Assembly: GCF_013370205.1 (NCBI RefSeq)
Contig: NZ_JABWGV010000001.1
Coordinates: forward strand, 806,001 to 870,000
Direction of reading: 5' to 3'
Length of the DNA: 64,000 nt
Source of the DNA: Qipengyuania atrilutea
GTDB lineage: Bacteria > Pseudomonadota > Alphaproteobacteria > Sphingomonadales > Sphingomonadaceae
The notes beneath the pieces are model-generated. The model saw only the letters and a list, made by a program, of their open reading frames with translations, had not been told where the DNA came from and ran no database searches. Shown here one piece after another: positions 34,467-42,947 of this stretch (its first letter is position 1; every line of letters starts with the position of its first letter). The translations under genes were made by a program, and so were the position numbers.

Positions 34467-35777
34467 TTAACCCAGCGCGGCGAATTCGAACGCAGTCATC
34501 GGCTTCGAGCGCAGGAAGCCTTGGTAATAGGCACATCCCTCGCGTGCGATGAGGTCGCGCTGTGCCTCATTTTCCACACCCTCCGCCAGAACCGAGAGGT
34601 CGAGTGCCTGCGCCATGGCGAGAATGGCGCGAAACACGCTCAAATCGCGCTGGTCGTTCAGGATGCCATCAATCATCGAGCGGTCGAGCTTCAGCAGGTC
34701 GATCGGCAGCACCTTCAAGTAACGGAAATTGCAGAAACCGGCTCCGAAATCGTCGAGGGCCAGGTTCACCCCCTGCGCTTTCAGTGCCTCAAGCGTCGTG
34801 GCGACCTGATCGAGATCGGCGAGCAGCATCTGCTCGGTAATTTCCAGCGTCAGCCGATCGGGCGAAAACCCGCTTTCGCCAAGCATCGAAAGGAAGTCGC
34901 GCGCAAAGTTGGCGGAGGCGAGATCTGTCGGCGTGATATTGAGCGAGAGGCGTAAACTGGACGGCCAACTCGACGCTTCGCTGAGCGCCTTTTCGGACAG
35001 GTGCCGCGATAGCTGCGCCACGTGATCGGCCCGCTCGGCGAGAGTGAAGAGCGTTGCCGCCCCGACCAGTCCGAGCTTTCCGTGCTGCCACCGAGCAAGC
35101 GCTTCCGCCCCGATCAGCCTGTCGCCCTCCACCGCATATTGCGGCTGATAGACGATCTCGATCTCGTCGCGGTCGATCGCGGCGATCAGGTCCGCTTCGA
35201 GCTGCGCGTTGCTTCGCCCGTGAAGGGGCATGACCCCGTTCACCCAGGCGATGCGCCGGGCCTGCCCCTCGAAGGATTCGGCGAAAGCCCCCGCAAGCCG
35301 GTCGAGTATAGCGCCCGACGTCTCACCCTCCGCCCGTAGCAGCGTGATGCGCGGCCACAGGCGCGCAGTTCCGTCTCCGCCGATATTCTTGACCGGAAGG
35401 GCGACAGCATCGGCCAGCGCTTCCGCCAGCCATTGCCAGCGTTCGCGGCTGCACCGCTCGAGCGAGGCAACGAGGAAATTGCCGCCGCTGATCCGTGCCG
35501 CGATCCAGCCGCCCGCGGAAAGCTCGTCGTCCGCGAAATGGGTAATGCGCCGCGCCGTTTCGATAAGTGCGCCGTCGCCCGCGCTTTCGCCGTAAGCGAC
35601 GTTGACTGTATCGATCCTCTGTAGCGAGACCATCATCGCATGGATGATCGTGCTCGACCCGCGCCGCGCTGCATTCGCCTGCCAAGCCGCAAGCGTCGCA
35701 TGGACGTCGTCCGCGTTTGCCAGTCCGGTCAGAGGATCGCGCAGTCCGCCCTCCATAGGAATCGGTTTGGTTGCCAA
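34467..35777 (-). CDS. EAL-domain cyclic-di-GMP phosphodiesterase with degenerate GGDEF
   Basis: A 436-residue cytoplasmic protein. The N-terminal GGDEF domain (about 10-165) has RISGGNF in place of GG(D/E)EF, so it is not a cyclase and may sense GTP. The EAL domain (about 180-430) keeps the catalytic set: IGAEALARW (EAL Glu), NITPTDL, EITEQML, DDFGAGFCNFRYL, KLDRSMI and LAEGVE, so c-di-GMP hydrolysis to pGpG is expected. The start is a TTG at 35777 with AGAGGG upstream, and an ATG seven codons later (35756) lacks one. No membrane segment is included. Confidence 0.88.
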   Translation of the reverse strand: MATKPIPMEGGLRDPLTGLANADDVHATLAAWQANAARRGSSTIIHAMMVSLQRIDTVNVAYGESAGDGALIETARRITHFADDELSAGGWIAARISGGNFLVASLERCSRERWQWLAEALADAVALPVKNIGGDGTARLWPRITLLRAEGETSGAILDRLAGAFAESFEGQARRIAWVNGVMPLHGRSNAQLEADLIAAIDRDEIEIVYQPQYAVEGDRLIGAEALARWQHGKLGLVGAATLFTLAERADHVAQLSRHLSEKALSEASSWPSSLRLSLNITPTDLASANFARDFLSMLGESGFSPDRLTLEITEQMLLADLDQVATTLEALKAQGVNLALDDFGAGFCNFRYLKVLPIDLLKLDRSMIDGILNDQRDLSVFRAILAMAQALDLSVLAEGVENEAQRDLIAREGCAYYQGFLRSKPMTAFEFAALG

Positions 35778-35929
35778 ATGACCCTCTTTTTGGCGCCACC
35801 AACCCCTCCGCCGGTAATGCGCGCTGCCAGCAATACTCCCAAGCGCGTTGCCAAACAAGCTGGTGAAATCTACGTGTCCCGGCGCAGCGGTGCCGCTTTG
35901 GCACGGGTAGCGGGAGAACAAGGCGCACC

Positions 35930-36712
35930 ATGACCCAGAGGTTCGACAAGCTCGCACTGCTCGTGTCCGATACGGAACGGGCGCAGGAGGCAGCACGCGA
36001 ACTTCGTGAAATCCATCCTTGGGTCGATGTGGAAGAGGCCGATGCCGCCGTCGTCCTGGGCGGCGACGGCTTCATGCTTCACACACTCCATGCAATGCTT
36101 ACCGGCCGCCGGGTAATCCCGGTCTACGGCATGAACCTCGGCACCGTCGGTTTCCTGATGAACCGCTTCCGCGAGCCCGCCAAGCTGCTGCGCCGGCTCG
36201 AGCGCGCCCGCGCCGTAGACATCGCGCCGCTGTGGATGGAAGCCACGACGCAGGACGGCAACACCCATTCGCACTCGGCAATCAACGAAGTGTCGCTGCT
36301 GCGCGAGACGCGGCAGACGGCCAAGATCGCGATCGAGGTCGACGACCGGGTGCGGATCAAAGAACTGGTCTGCGACGGCATCCTGCTCGCGACGCCTGCC
36401 GGATCGACCGCCTACAACCTTTCCGCCAACGGCCCGATCCTGCCGCTGGATTCGCAGTTGCTTGCACTGACCCCGATCAGCGCCTTCCGTCCCCGGCGCT
36501 GGCGCGGCGCGATCTTGCCCGACCGCTCGCGCGTGACCCTGCGCGTGCTGGAACCCGACAAGCGCCCCGTCTCCGTGGTCGCCGACCAGAAAGAAGTGCG
36601 CGATGTCGCCGAGGTCACGATCGCCATCTCGCGCGAACGGGCATTGCAGTTGCTGTTCGATCCGGGACACGCGCTGGACGAACGCATCGTGGCCGAACAA
36701 TTCATGGTGTGA
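35930..36712 (+). CDS. nadK: NAD kinase
   Basis: A 260-residue ATP-NAD kinase producing NADP. It has the diagnostic VVLGGDGFMLHTL (GGDG) motif, the MNLGTVGFLMN turn and the ATPAGSTAYNLSANGPILP substrate loop. Length is normal for the alphaproteobacterial form. It stands alone, followed by tRNA-Asn. Confidence 0.96.
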   Translation: MTQRFDKLALLVSDTERAQEAARELREIHPWVDVEEADAAVVLGGDGFMLHTLHAMLTGRRVIPVYGMNLGTVGFLMNRFREPAKLLRRLERARAVDIAPLWMEATTQDGNTHSHSAINEVSLLRETRQTAKIAIEVDDRVRIKELVCDGILLATPAGSTAYNLSANGPILPLDSQLLALTPISAFRPRRWRGAILPDRSRVTLRVLEPDKRPVSVVADQKEVRDVAEVTIAISRERALQLLFDPGHALDERIVAEQFMV

Positions 36713-36808
36713 CCGGCACGGCACGCGGACGCTGGGATCATTTTTGCAATCGAGCGCTTGCCAAAGGCGCATGCGCTTCATATAGGCGCACCCCTGAAGC
36801 GAGGCTGT

Positions 36809-36883
36809 TCCCCGATAGCTCAGCGGTAGAGTAGGTGACTGTTAATCACTTGGTCGTTGGTTCGAATCCAACTCGGGGAGCCA
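36809..36883 (+). tRNA. tRNA-Asn (GTT)
   Basis: Acceptor TCCCCGA pairs with TCGGGGA, the anticodon stem GTGAC/ATCAC encloses a loop with GTT, and the T-arm has GGTTCGAATCC. CCA is encoded. Its last 18 bases plus two more are repeated exactly at 41893-41912, marking it as the insertion site of the island that follows; the gene remains complete. Confidence 0.97.
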
Positions 36884-36885
36884 CG
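36866..36885 (+). repeat. attL-like direct repeat in the tRNA-Asn 3' end
   Basis: ATCCAACTCGGGGAGCCACG covers the T-arm 3' half, acceptor stem, CCA and two further bases. It is identical to 41893-41912. Two more bases upstream (CG) also match after one mismatch. tRNA 3' ends are the usual targets of tyrosine recombinases. Confidence 0.85.
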
Positions 36886-37043
36886 CTTTCAATAAGTTAG
36901 CCGATACCTACCGCAGAACAAGGTAACGTATAGGTAACATCGATGCCGATCCTTCCTGATGCGTTTGACCTAAATTCTTTCGCAAATGCTCTATCCAGAT
37001 TGAGAGAGCAAGAGGCTCGCTAATTCGCTACAGTTAGCTGTCG

Positions 37044-37679
37044 ATGCTTGCTCATGCGGACCTAGTTTGCGTTCACGATTTGCTCGCTGAACTGGCCAAA
37101 GATAACCACAGTCATTCAGTAGAGCCGAGCACATCATTCAGCCAGTCGGTTCGAGGGGCCTGCCTCCATCAAGCAACATCGCTCTACGTCCGCTCTACCG
37201 AGAGCGGAGGTCAGAGGCGTAGTCTTCAAGTCAGGCAACCTTTATCTCGGGAGGAACTCGAACTTCACAAAAAGTTTGTCGATTTACGCAGAAAGGCAAT
37301 TGCTCACTTCGATCGTGGGAAGACTTTCGACGGGAAATTGTGGGCAGATGAACGCATCGTCTTAACAGTTGAGGCTGATGACCGCGCATCACTTCGCGTG
37401 CCGATAAGGCGAGTGATATTGAAGGGGGCACTAGAAATTGGCTTCCAGGCGCTCGCAAACAAAGTCCTTTATCTAGCAGAGGACATCCGCAAGGAGCGCA
37501 TAGTGCGGGCACAAGAAGACGTGTTTTCCTTCACGGAGGAATTTCCCGACCAATGTCGCGATTTAAGAAAGCATACCCTCGATACCCTCGCGTTTTTCGG
37601 TACCAGGGAACAAGCTACCAATTTTCTCACTGGCGCGACGATCACAAATCCGGCCTCCATACACATCGAATACGACTAA
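37044..37679 (+). CDS. Hypothetical protein with HEPN-like RxxxxxH motif
   Basis: A 211-residue soluble protein, predicted mostly helical, that I do not recognise. The segment LHKKFVDLRRKAIAHFDRG contains Arg82-x5-His88, the spacing of the HEPN-RNase catalytic motif, and the local pattern resembles HEPN-like proteins of defence and toxin systems. There is no neighbouring MNT antitoxin. The ribosome-binding site is weak. A 26-codon ORF (36943-37023, starting MPILPDAFDLNSFANALSRL) lies just upstream in another frame and could be a displaced N-terminus, so the gene may be damaged. Confidence 0.5.
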   Translation: MLAHADLVCVHDLLAELAKDNHSHSVEPSTSFSQSVRGACLHQATSLYVRSTESGGQRRSLQVRQPLSREELELHKKFVDLRRKAIAHFDRGKTFDGKLWADERIVLTVEADDRASLRVPIRRVILKGALEIGFQALANKVLYLAEDIRKERIVRAQEDVFSFTEEFPDQCRDLRKHTLDTLAFFGTREQATNFLTGATITNPASIHIEYD

Positions 37680-37857
37680 TTAAGCGGCTAGAATTGTGGT
37701 TCCTCTCAATAAAAAGTTAACTCTCGACTGGGTTGATATGCGCGCCCCTATGGCCACAAGTCTGGCAGCACTTTCGGTGTTCCACCGCTCATGCGGTTTT
37801 TGACCGTATCTAAGTTTCGATCGACCATGATCTGCACTGCTAGAAAAGAAACTGACA

Positions 37858-37998
37858 ATGCCAGAGGATATAGACACGAAAACCATTCACACTTCCGATG
37901 GTGCGGAGAGTGATAAAGGACCGCGCAAGCCCTCGACTTCCAAATTGCCTGATCCGGCAAAAGATAAGCCTGCAAAGGATGGCGATAAGAAACGCTAA
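37858..37998 (+). CDS. Possible 46-residue hydrophilic protein
   Basis: A short reading frame encoding a Lys/Asp/Pro-rich, probably disordered peptide (opening MPEDIDTKTIHTSDGAESDK). The ribosome-binding signal is weak and no family is recognised. Apart from it, 37680-38074 holds nothing I can support: there is no terminator hairpin, and overlapping frames on the other strand look like chance. Confidence 0.35.
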   Translation: MPEDIDTKTIHTSDGAESDKGPRKPSTSKLPDPAKDKPAKDGDKKR

Positions 37999-38074
37999 CG
38001 GCTTCAGAAATGTGCGGCGGAATTTGCGTCACTATCCAAACAACTGACCCGATAAGTACAGCAGGCATTCATGC

Positions 38075-39568
38075 TCAATCGCCTTGGCGGCGCCACACCT
38101 CGTATCCAGCAGCATGTCCCACCTTTCGATAGGACGCCAATAGCGGGTCAAAGGCAGGGTCCCGTTGCAAAAAAGCGAGATAATCGAACGTTAACCCCTC
38201 GAAGTAGCTTTTTTCGCGCCTGACATCGACGAACAGTAGTTCCGGCCGGTTCCGCGCGATATCCTCGATTATCGCCGTGCGTGCGCGGAACAGTATGTCA
38301 TCGAACCTCGCGCATTGTTGCGGCTCGCGGGGGCAATCCGCCTGGGCAAGGCCCACCATTGCGCCGGGGATGTACCATTGTGCGGGGAACCGACTTGACC
38401 AGCGGGCCTGCACTTCGTTAATAAAGGGAAACGAGGCAAAGACATTACTAGATAGCACCAAGACCGGCATGTCAGGTCGCTCGATGAAGGGCGCAAAGGC
38501 TGCGGTGGTAGGCGCACGATAGGGGCCAAGTTCGACCTGGCGCCCCAAGGTGAGCACCAAAACGACAATCGCCAATGCTCCCACCAACATGTCGCGCCGG
38601 ACAAATGCTCCCCTTGCCCAAAACAGCCAAACGCTGCCTAGCATGAGCAGGAACGAGAAGGGCAGGACATGGTAATTCCATCCCTTGAACTGCAGAAGGT
38701 AGGCCATCAGCGCGCCAGCTATTGCACCTTGCAGACGCAGTGATATGCCATCCGCTAACTTCCCCCGGCAGCAACACAGAGCCACAAAACACAGTAGCGC
38801 GAACATTTCCCGGCGCAGCAGCACCTGTACCCAGCCACCGCCATAGCTGCTATAAACCTGCGTCGCCACCGGTACGATCTGCGACAGATATTCCGGATGT
38901 ACTGCCGCGATGAAAACGGCATAAGCGACCAGCATTGTGCCCAGCGTCAGATTGGCGGGATCAATCATACGAGAGAACAGGTCCCTCAACGGGGCAACGA
39001 GCACGATTAGCGCCGGGATAAGCAGGAAATGAGGCTTCAGCGCCAAGCCTATCGCAGCCACAGCGCCTAGCGCTATCCGCTCCGCCAGCTTTATAGGCGC
39101 CCCTCTATCGCCAAGGATCAGGTAATAAAGATAAGGCAAGGCCAGAATTAGCATAATATGTTCGCGCTGCCCGAACTCGCGCACCGGCATCACGAACACG
39201 CCTGCTATCCCGCCGATCAGCAGCGCCATCTGGGCTCCGGTGGACAAATTGGCCCGCAACACGATGCGCATCAGCCACAGCGACGAAGCGCCCGATAAAA
39301 CCACCGTGTAAAGGTAGAAGCCCGTGGTCGGAGCAAGACCCACCGAGCCGGCAAAATACAGCGCTGGGGCAGTGAGATAAAAGGCGAGCGGCGGATTGAT
39401 TTCAATGATGCCGACGTAAAGCCGTTCGCCATCCAACCACATGCGTGTAGCCACTAGATACCAACTGCTATCGTGATTGAGAGAGAATTGCGGATAAAAC
39501 AGTGCGGCAACCACCATTGTCGCTATTACTAGGGCGATATACCTGTAAGATTCCGTTAACCAAATCAA
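38075..39568 (-). CDS. Polytopic membrane glycosyltransferase (GT39/ArnT-like)
   Basis: A roughly 497-residue inner-membrane protein with about ten membrane segments and a C-terminal periplasmic domain, the layout of polyprenyl-phosphate-sugar-dependent GT-C enzymes. The first loop has NHDSSWYLVATRMWLDGERLYVG, with the conserved acidic residue expected of this superfamily, and EINPPLAFYL. The start is called at TTG 39568 (AGGA 8 bases upstream). The ATG at 39655 would overlap the divergent GT2 gene. In a gtr cassette this would be the specificity enzyme (GtrC role), transferring the sugar flipped by GtrA. Confidence 0.72.
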   Translation of the reverse strand: MIWLTESYRYIALVIATMVVAALFYPQFSLNHDSSWYLVATRMWLDGERLYVGIIEINPPLAFYLTAPALYFAGSVGLAPTTGFYLYTVVLSGASSLWLMRIVLRANLSTGAQMALLIGGIAGVFVMPVREFGQREHIMLILALPYLYYLILGDRGAPIKLAERIALGAVAAIGLALKPHFLLIPALIVLVAPLRDLFSRMIDPANLTLGTMLVAYAVFIAAVHPEYLSQIVPVATQVYSSYGGGWVQVLLRREMFALLCFVALCCCRGKLADGISLRLQGAIAGALMAYLLQFKGWNYHVLPFSFLLMLGSVWLFWARGAFVRRDMLVGALAIVVLVLTLGRQVELGPYRAPTTAAFAPFIERPDMPVLVLSSNVFASFPFINEVQARWSSRFPAQWYIPGAMVGLAQADCPREPQQCARFDDILFRARTAIIEDIARNRPELLFVDVRREKSYFEGLTFDYLAFLQRDPAFDPLLASYRKVGHAAGYEVWRRQGD

Positions 39569-39646
39569 ACTATCGATCCTTACTGTGACTAAATCACTTC
39601 GACGAAGATATACGGACGAATTCACCAAGTTGTTAAAGGATCTTCC

Positions 39647-40597
39647 TTGAGGCATAAGTATCTCAGTCTCGTTGTCCCCGTCTTCAACGAGGCCGACGTG
39701 ATCCCGATCTTTCTGAAGCGGATGAATGAAATTCGCTCGCAGGTGCTGGACTCGCTCGGCGCGAATTCATCCATGGAACTCGTCTTCATCAACGATGGTA
39801 GTTCGGACGGCTCAAGGCAGGTCATCGAGGCCTTTGCAACGCAGGACACGAGCATTAAGCTGGTCAATCTTTCCCGCAATTTCGGCAAGGAGGCGGCTTT
39901 GTCTGCAGGCCTGCACTATTCACAGGGCGATGCGGTAGTGCCGTTGGATGTCGATCTGCAGGATCCGCCAGAAATCATGCTGGCCCTGATCCGCGAATGG
40001 CAGGCCGGGGCACAGGTGGTCAACGCCAGACGCACCGACCGCAGCCGAGATGGCCTGTTCAAGCGGTGCAGCGCGAAAGTATTTTACTGGCTGCTGCGCC
40101 GAATATCCGACCACCCCGTGCATGAGCATGTTGGTGATTTCCGTCTGTTGGACCGCAAGGCAGTGGATGTTCTCAACCAAATGAGCGAGAATACTCGGTT
40201 CAACAAGGGCCTGTTTTCATGGATCGGGTTTCGTGTCGCGACGGTAGAGTATGCCCGGCCTGAACGCGCTGCCGGATCGACGAAGTGGACCTTCCCCAGA
40301 TTATGGGCGCTTGCCGCTGATGGTATTACCACGTCAAGCACCCTCCCGCTTCGTATCTGGACCTATATTGGCGGACTAATCGCTCTGCTTTCAATGGGTT
40401 ACGCCACATGGCTGGTGATCTACACTTTCACCACCGGCATCGATACGCCCGGTTATGCCTCGACCATGGTGGCGGTGCTAATGTTAGGCGGGCTTAACCT
40501 GCTGAGCCTCGGGCTGATTGGTGAATATCTCGGGCGCGTGGCCATCGAGGTGCGTGGCCGGCCGCTGTTCATCGTCGAATCCACTAGGGGTTTGTGA
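39647..40597 (+). CDS. GtrB-like polyprenyl-phosphate glycosyltransferase (GT2)
   Basis: A 316-residue GT2 enzyme that loads a sugar from its nucleotide donor onto undecaprenyl phosphate at the cytoplasmic face. The catalytic features are VVPVFNEAD, FINDGSSDGS, DVDLQDPPE (DxD-type) and GDFRLLDRKAVDVL, followed by two C-terminal membrane segments (about 240-265 and 275-298) as in GtrB/DPM1. The start is TTG at 39647 with AAAGGA 7 bases before it, and no ATG precedes the conserved VVPVFNE block. It is followed by the methyltransferase after one base. Confidence 0.9.
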   Translation: MRHKYLSLVVPVFNEADVIPIFLKRMNEIRSQVLDSLGANSSMELVFINDGSSDGSRQVIEAFATQDTSIKLVNLSRNFGKEAALSAGLHYSQGDAVVPLDVDLQDPPEIMLALIREWQAGAQVVNARRTDRSRDGLFKRCSAKVFYWLLRRISDHPVHEHVGDFRLLDRKAVDVLNQMSENTRFNKGLFSWIGFRVATVEYARPERAAGSTKWTFPRLWALAADGITTSSTLPLRIWTYIGGLIALLSMGYATWLVIYTFTTGIDTPGYASTMVAVLMLGGLNLLSLGLIGEYLGRVAIEVRGRPLFIVESTRGL

Positions 40598-40598
40598 G

Positions 40599-41336
40599 TT
40601 GGACCGCGACGTTTATCGGGTCATGGCGGCGACCGAAAACCGCCATTGGTGGTTCGTGGGCAGGCGCGCCATCATCCGCTCACTGATCGAAACCCATGTT
40701 GGTCAACGGAAGAACCTGCACATTCTGGAAGCGGGTTGCGGTACCGGCGGCAATCTGGCGCTGCTAGAACAGTTCGGACAAGTGGCCGCCTTCGAGCACG
40801 ACGACGATGCCCGCCAGCACGCAAAGGCTGCAACCGGGGTGGATGTCGTGCCCGGATCGCTGCCCGACGGCATAGACCATATTGCAGGCACGTTCGACTT
40901 GATCGGCCTGTTCGATGTGCTCGAACACGTTGAACACGATCGCGCCGCTATCCGTGCGCTGGCTGCCCGGCTAGCCGAAGATGGCACTTTGATCATCACC
41001 GTTCCCGCCTTACCATTTTTATGGTCGGACCATGACCGGCTACACCATCACCACCGTCGCTATACCCGCTGGCAATTTACCGAAACGCTAGAATCGGCCG
41101 GATTACGGGTGGACTATATCAGCTACTTCAACAGCCTGCTTTTTCCCGCTGCGCTGCTGCAGCGATTAGCAAGCCGGTTTTCGCGAGGCGCGGCGAAGGA
41201 TGGCAGCGCAGTCCCGCCCGCTCCTATCAACTGGCTGCTGACCCGGATTTTCGCGGCGGAGCGCCGGTTGCTACAATGGGGCGGCCTACCTATCGGCCTG
41301 TCGCTGTGCGCGGTATGCCGCCCCGCCTCCAAATGA
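40599..41336 (+). CDS. Class I SAM-dependent methyltransferase
   Basis: A 245-residue methyltransferase. The SAM-binding motif I is ILEAGCGTGGNLALL, motif II is FEHDDDARQ, and a GLFDVLEHVEHD segment with a TVPALPFLWSDHD block matches the Methyltransf_11/23 type seen in polysaccharide clusters. It is called from a TTG at 40599, one base past the GT2 stop, and an ATG at 40623 is an alternative. The stop overlaps the gtrA start (ATGA). It could act on the glycan, or on a lipid carrier. Confidence 0.82.
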   Translation: MDRDVYRVMAATENRHWWFVGRRAIIRSLIETHVGQRKNLHILEAGCGTGGNLALLEQFGQVAAFEHDDDARQHAKAATGVDVVPGSLPDGIDHIAGTFDLIGLFDVLEHVEHDRAAIRALAARLAEDGTLIITVPALPFLWSDHDRLHHHHRRYTRWQFTETLESAGLRVDYISYFNSLLFPAALLQRLASRFSRGAAKDGSAVPPAPINWLLTRIFAAERRLLQWGGLPIGLSLCAVCRPASK

Positions 41337-41731
41337 CCCAGCAAAATTTCGCCGCCACCGCGCGCGAAGCTATGCGGTTCGGCGCGGTGGGGGTGTGCGC
41401 GACGCTGACCTATGTAGCGGTAAGTATGCTAGCTAACCGGGTCGGTTGGCCAACCTACGCCTGTTCGACGATAGCCTATGTTGCCAGCGCCGTGGTTTCT
41501 TATTTTGGGCACGGGGTCTTCACCTTCCGCTCTACCGCGCCACACCGCGAGAAGGGGCTGCGTTTTTTGGCCGTGAGCGTACTCGTCTATGCCTTGACCA
41601 ACCTAATAGTTTTTATCGTCATGGATTTTTTTCAGCAAAGCTTCCTGACATCAACCTTCATAATCGCCCTATGCATACCGCTGCTGATATGGATCGTGTC
41701 ACGCACATGGGTTTTCGGCTCGGCACAGTGA
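41333..41731 (+). CDS. GtrA family membrane protein (putative flippase)
   Basis: A 132-residue protein with four membrane segments (about 12-32, 38-58, 74-95, 102-122) and the GtrA family signature RFGAVGVCATLTYVAVSML and the closing SRTWVFG. GtrA proteins are thought to flip polyprenyl-phosphate sugars to the periplasm. The 4-base ATGA overlap with the methyltransferase gene shows coupling. It ends the island operon. Confidence 0.9.
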   Translation: MTQQNFAATAREAMRFGAVGVCATLTYVAVSMLANRVGWPTYACSTIAYVASAVVSYFGHGVFTFRSTAPHREKGLRFLAVSVLVYALTNLIVFIVMDFFQQSFLTSTFIIALCIPLLIWIVSRTWVFGSAQ

Positions 41732-41892
41732 ACACGCCAGCTTATTTTCACCAATAATCATTGGCGGCACCCGATGCCAACTGCCCGCCCGCGTTCAGCC
41801 TCAATGGCAGGTGAGCAGAAATAAGACCATTTGAACATTCATCATTTCCACCTTCTTTATAAGAAAACAGGTTAATTCGGAGTGTAGTGCGT

Positions 41893-41912
41893 ATCCAACT
41901 CGGGGAGCCACG
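41893..41912 (+). repeat. attR-like direct repeat of the tRNA-Asn 3' end
   Basis: An exact copy of 36866-36885, here without the rest of a tRNA, so it is a duplication made by insertion. It sits in the 287-base gap between gtrA and the sulfotransferase gene (41732-42018), which otherwise shows no gene. Confidence 0.85.
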
Positions 41913-42018
41913 TTCTTCTTGCCATCTGCATGTCGTGGCTCGATTTTTCGGCGCAAGAACGACGTTCCGATAACGGAAAGGGTTGTTTCGCTCCCTCCGC
42001 TGTGTCTAGCGTTTCCTG

Positions 42019-42897
42019 ATGATAGATTTTTGTATTGGCGGTGCGCCGAAGTGCGCCACGACGGCGGTTGCCAATTATCTCGGCCAGCATCCCGGCGTGT
42101 TCTTTTCATCGCCGAAGGAGCCGTATTTCTACGCATCCGAAGCACTCGACAGAAAAGTTATGGGCCCGCGAATGTCGCGATCGGAATACACCGCGCTATT
42201 CGCACAAAAGGTGGAGGATCAGGTCGCGGGCGAAGGCTCGACCTACTATCTCCATCTGGCCGAACACGTCGCCCCGTTGATGGCGGCCGACAACCCAGAT
42301 TTGAAACTGATCTTCTGCCTGCGCGACCCGGTCGAACGGGCAAGGTCGCATTATAACTATTCGTTCAGCCGGATGGGTCCTTACATGCCCAATGGGGCGG
42401 GAAATCCCATGTCGTTTTCGGAATTCATCCGCGACGAAAAGATGTTCGAAATGGGAAATTACGCCGACCACCTGCCCACTTTTTTCGACATATTCGGCCG
42501 GGACCGTGTGCTCGTCGTATTTTTCGGCGATATAAGAGAGAACCGCTCGAAAGTCCTGTCGGATATATGCGAGCACATCGGAGTTGATCCGCGGTTCGAA
42601 TATCGCAAACCCGAGACGACGAACCTGACGAAATATCCGAAATATCATCGAACTATTCGCGGGTTCGATCGAATATTCAGCCTTGCCTATCCCCACCTTC
42701 CGGCTCGGGCGCGCAATGCGATCCTTCTGAAGCGCCGAGAACTTCTCTTTGCCGTCGATGGCGACAAATATGAACTGACCGAGGAAGAGCGTGCCGACGC
42801 TTATGAACTTTATCGTCCATCCGTAGAAAAGCTACAGTCGATGCTCGACCGAGACCTGTCGGGGTGGCTCGGAGCCGATAGAACGGACAGAACCTAG
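42019..42897 (+). CDS. PAPS-dependent sulfotransferase
   Basis: A 292-residue sulfotransferase-fold protein. The 5'-phosphosulfate loop is GAPKCATTAVANYLGQHP (residues 7-24), and the 3'-phosphate site is IFCLRDPVERARSHYNYSF (about 96-114). The acceptor could be a surface glycan, a lipid or a small molecule, and is unknown. It lies just outside the island right end and has intermediate base composition. No strong ribosome-binding site precedes the ATG. The next gene, on the other strand, is a sulfite/sulfonate-type exporter. Confidence 0.87.
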   Translation: MIDFCIGGAPKCATTAVANYLGQHPGVFFSSPKEPYFYASEALDRKVMGPRMSRSEYTALFAQKVEDQVAGEGSTYYLHLAEHVAPLMAADNPDLKLIFCLRDPVERARSHYNYSFSRMGPYMPNGAGNPMSFSEFIRDEKMFEMGNYADHLPTFFDIFGRDRVLVVFFGDIRENRSKVLSDICEHIGVDPRFEYRKPETTNLTKYPKYHRTIRGFDRIFSLAYPHLPARARNAILLKRRELLFAVDGDKYELTEEERADAYELYRPSVEKLQSMLDRDLSGWLGADRTDRT

Positions 42898-42947
42898 AAC
42901 TGCGACGCGCCAAGTGATGAGTGATGAACACCTCCGGCAAAAGTTCG

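Larger units (their letters stand above)
36866..41912 (+). mobile_element. 5-kb genomic island at tRNA-Asn carrying a gtr-like glycan-modification cassette
   Basis: The segment is bounded by a perfect 20-bp direct repeat of the tRNA-Asn 3' end. It has a more AT-rich look and frequent TTG starts, unlike the surrounding core genes. Contents in order: a HEPN-like unknown, a 46-residue hydrophilic ORF, a polytopic glycosyltransferase (-), a GtrB-like GT2, a methyltransferase and GtrA (+). No integrase, recombinase or transposase gene is visible, so it may be a decayed element or one mobilised in trans. Function of the cargo is inferred as surface polysaccharide or LPS decoration. Confidence 0.75.

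Noticed and set aside
37748-38068. A 106-residue hydrophobic frame on the minus strand in the island
   Set aside because: No ribosome-binding site, overlaps the short plus-strand ORF and lacks any family-like pattern; likely chance.
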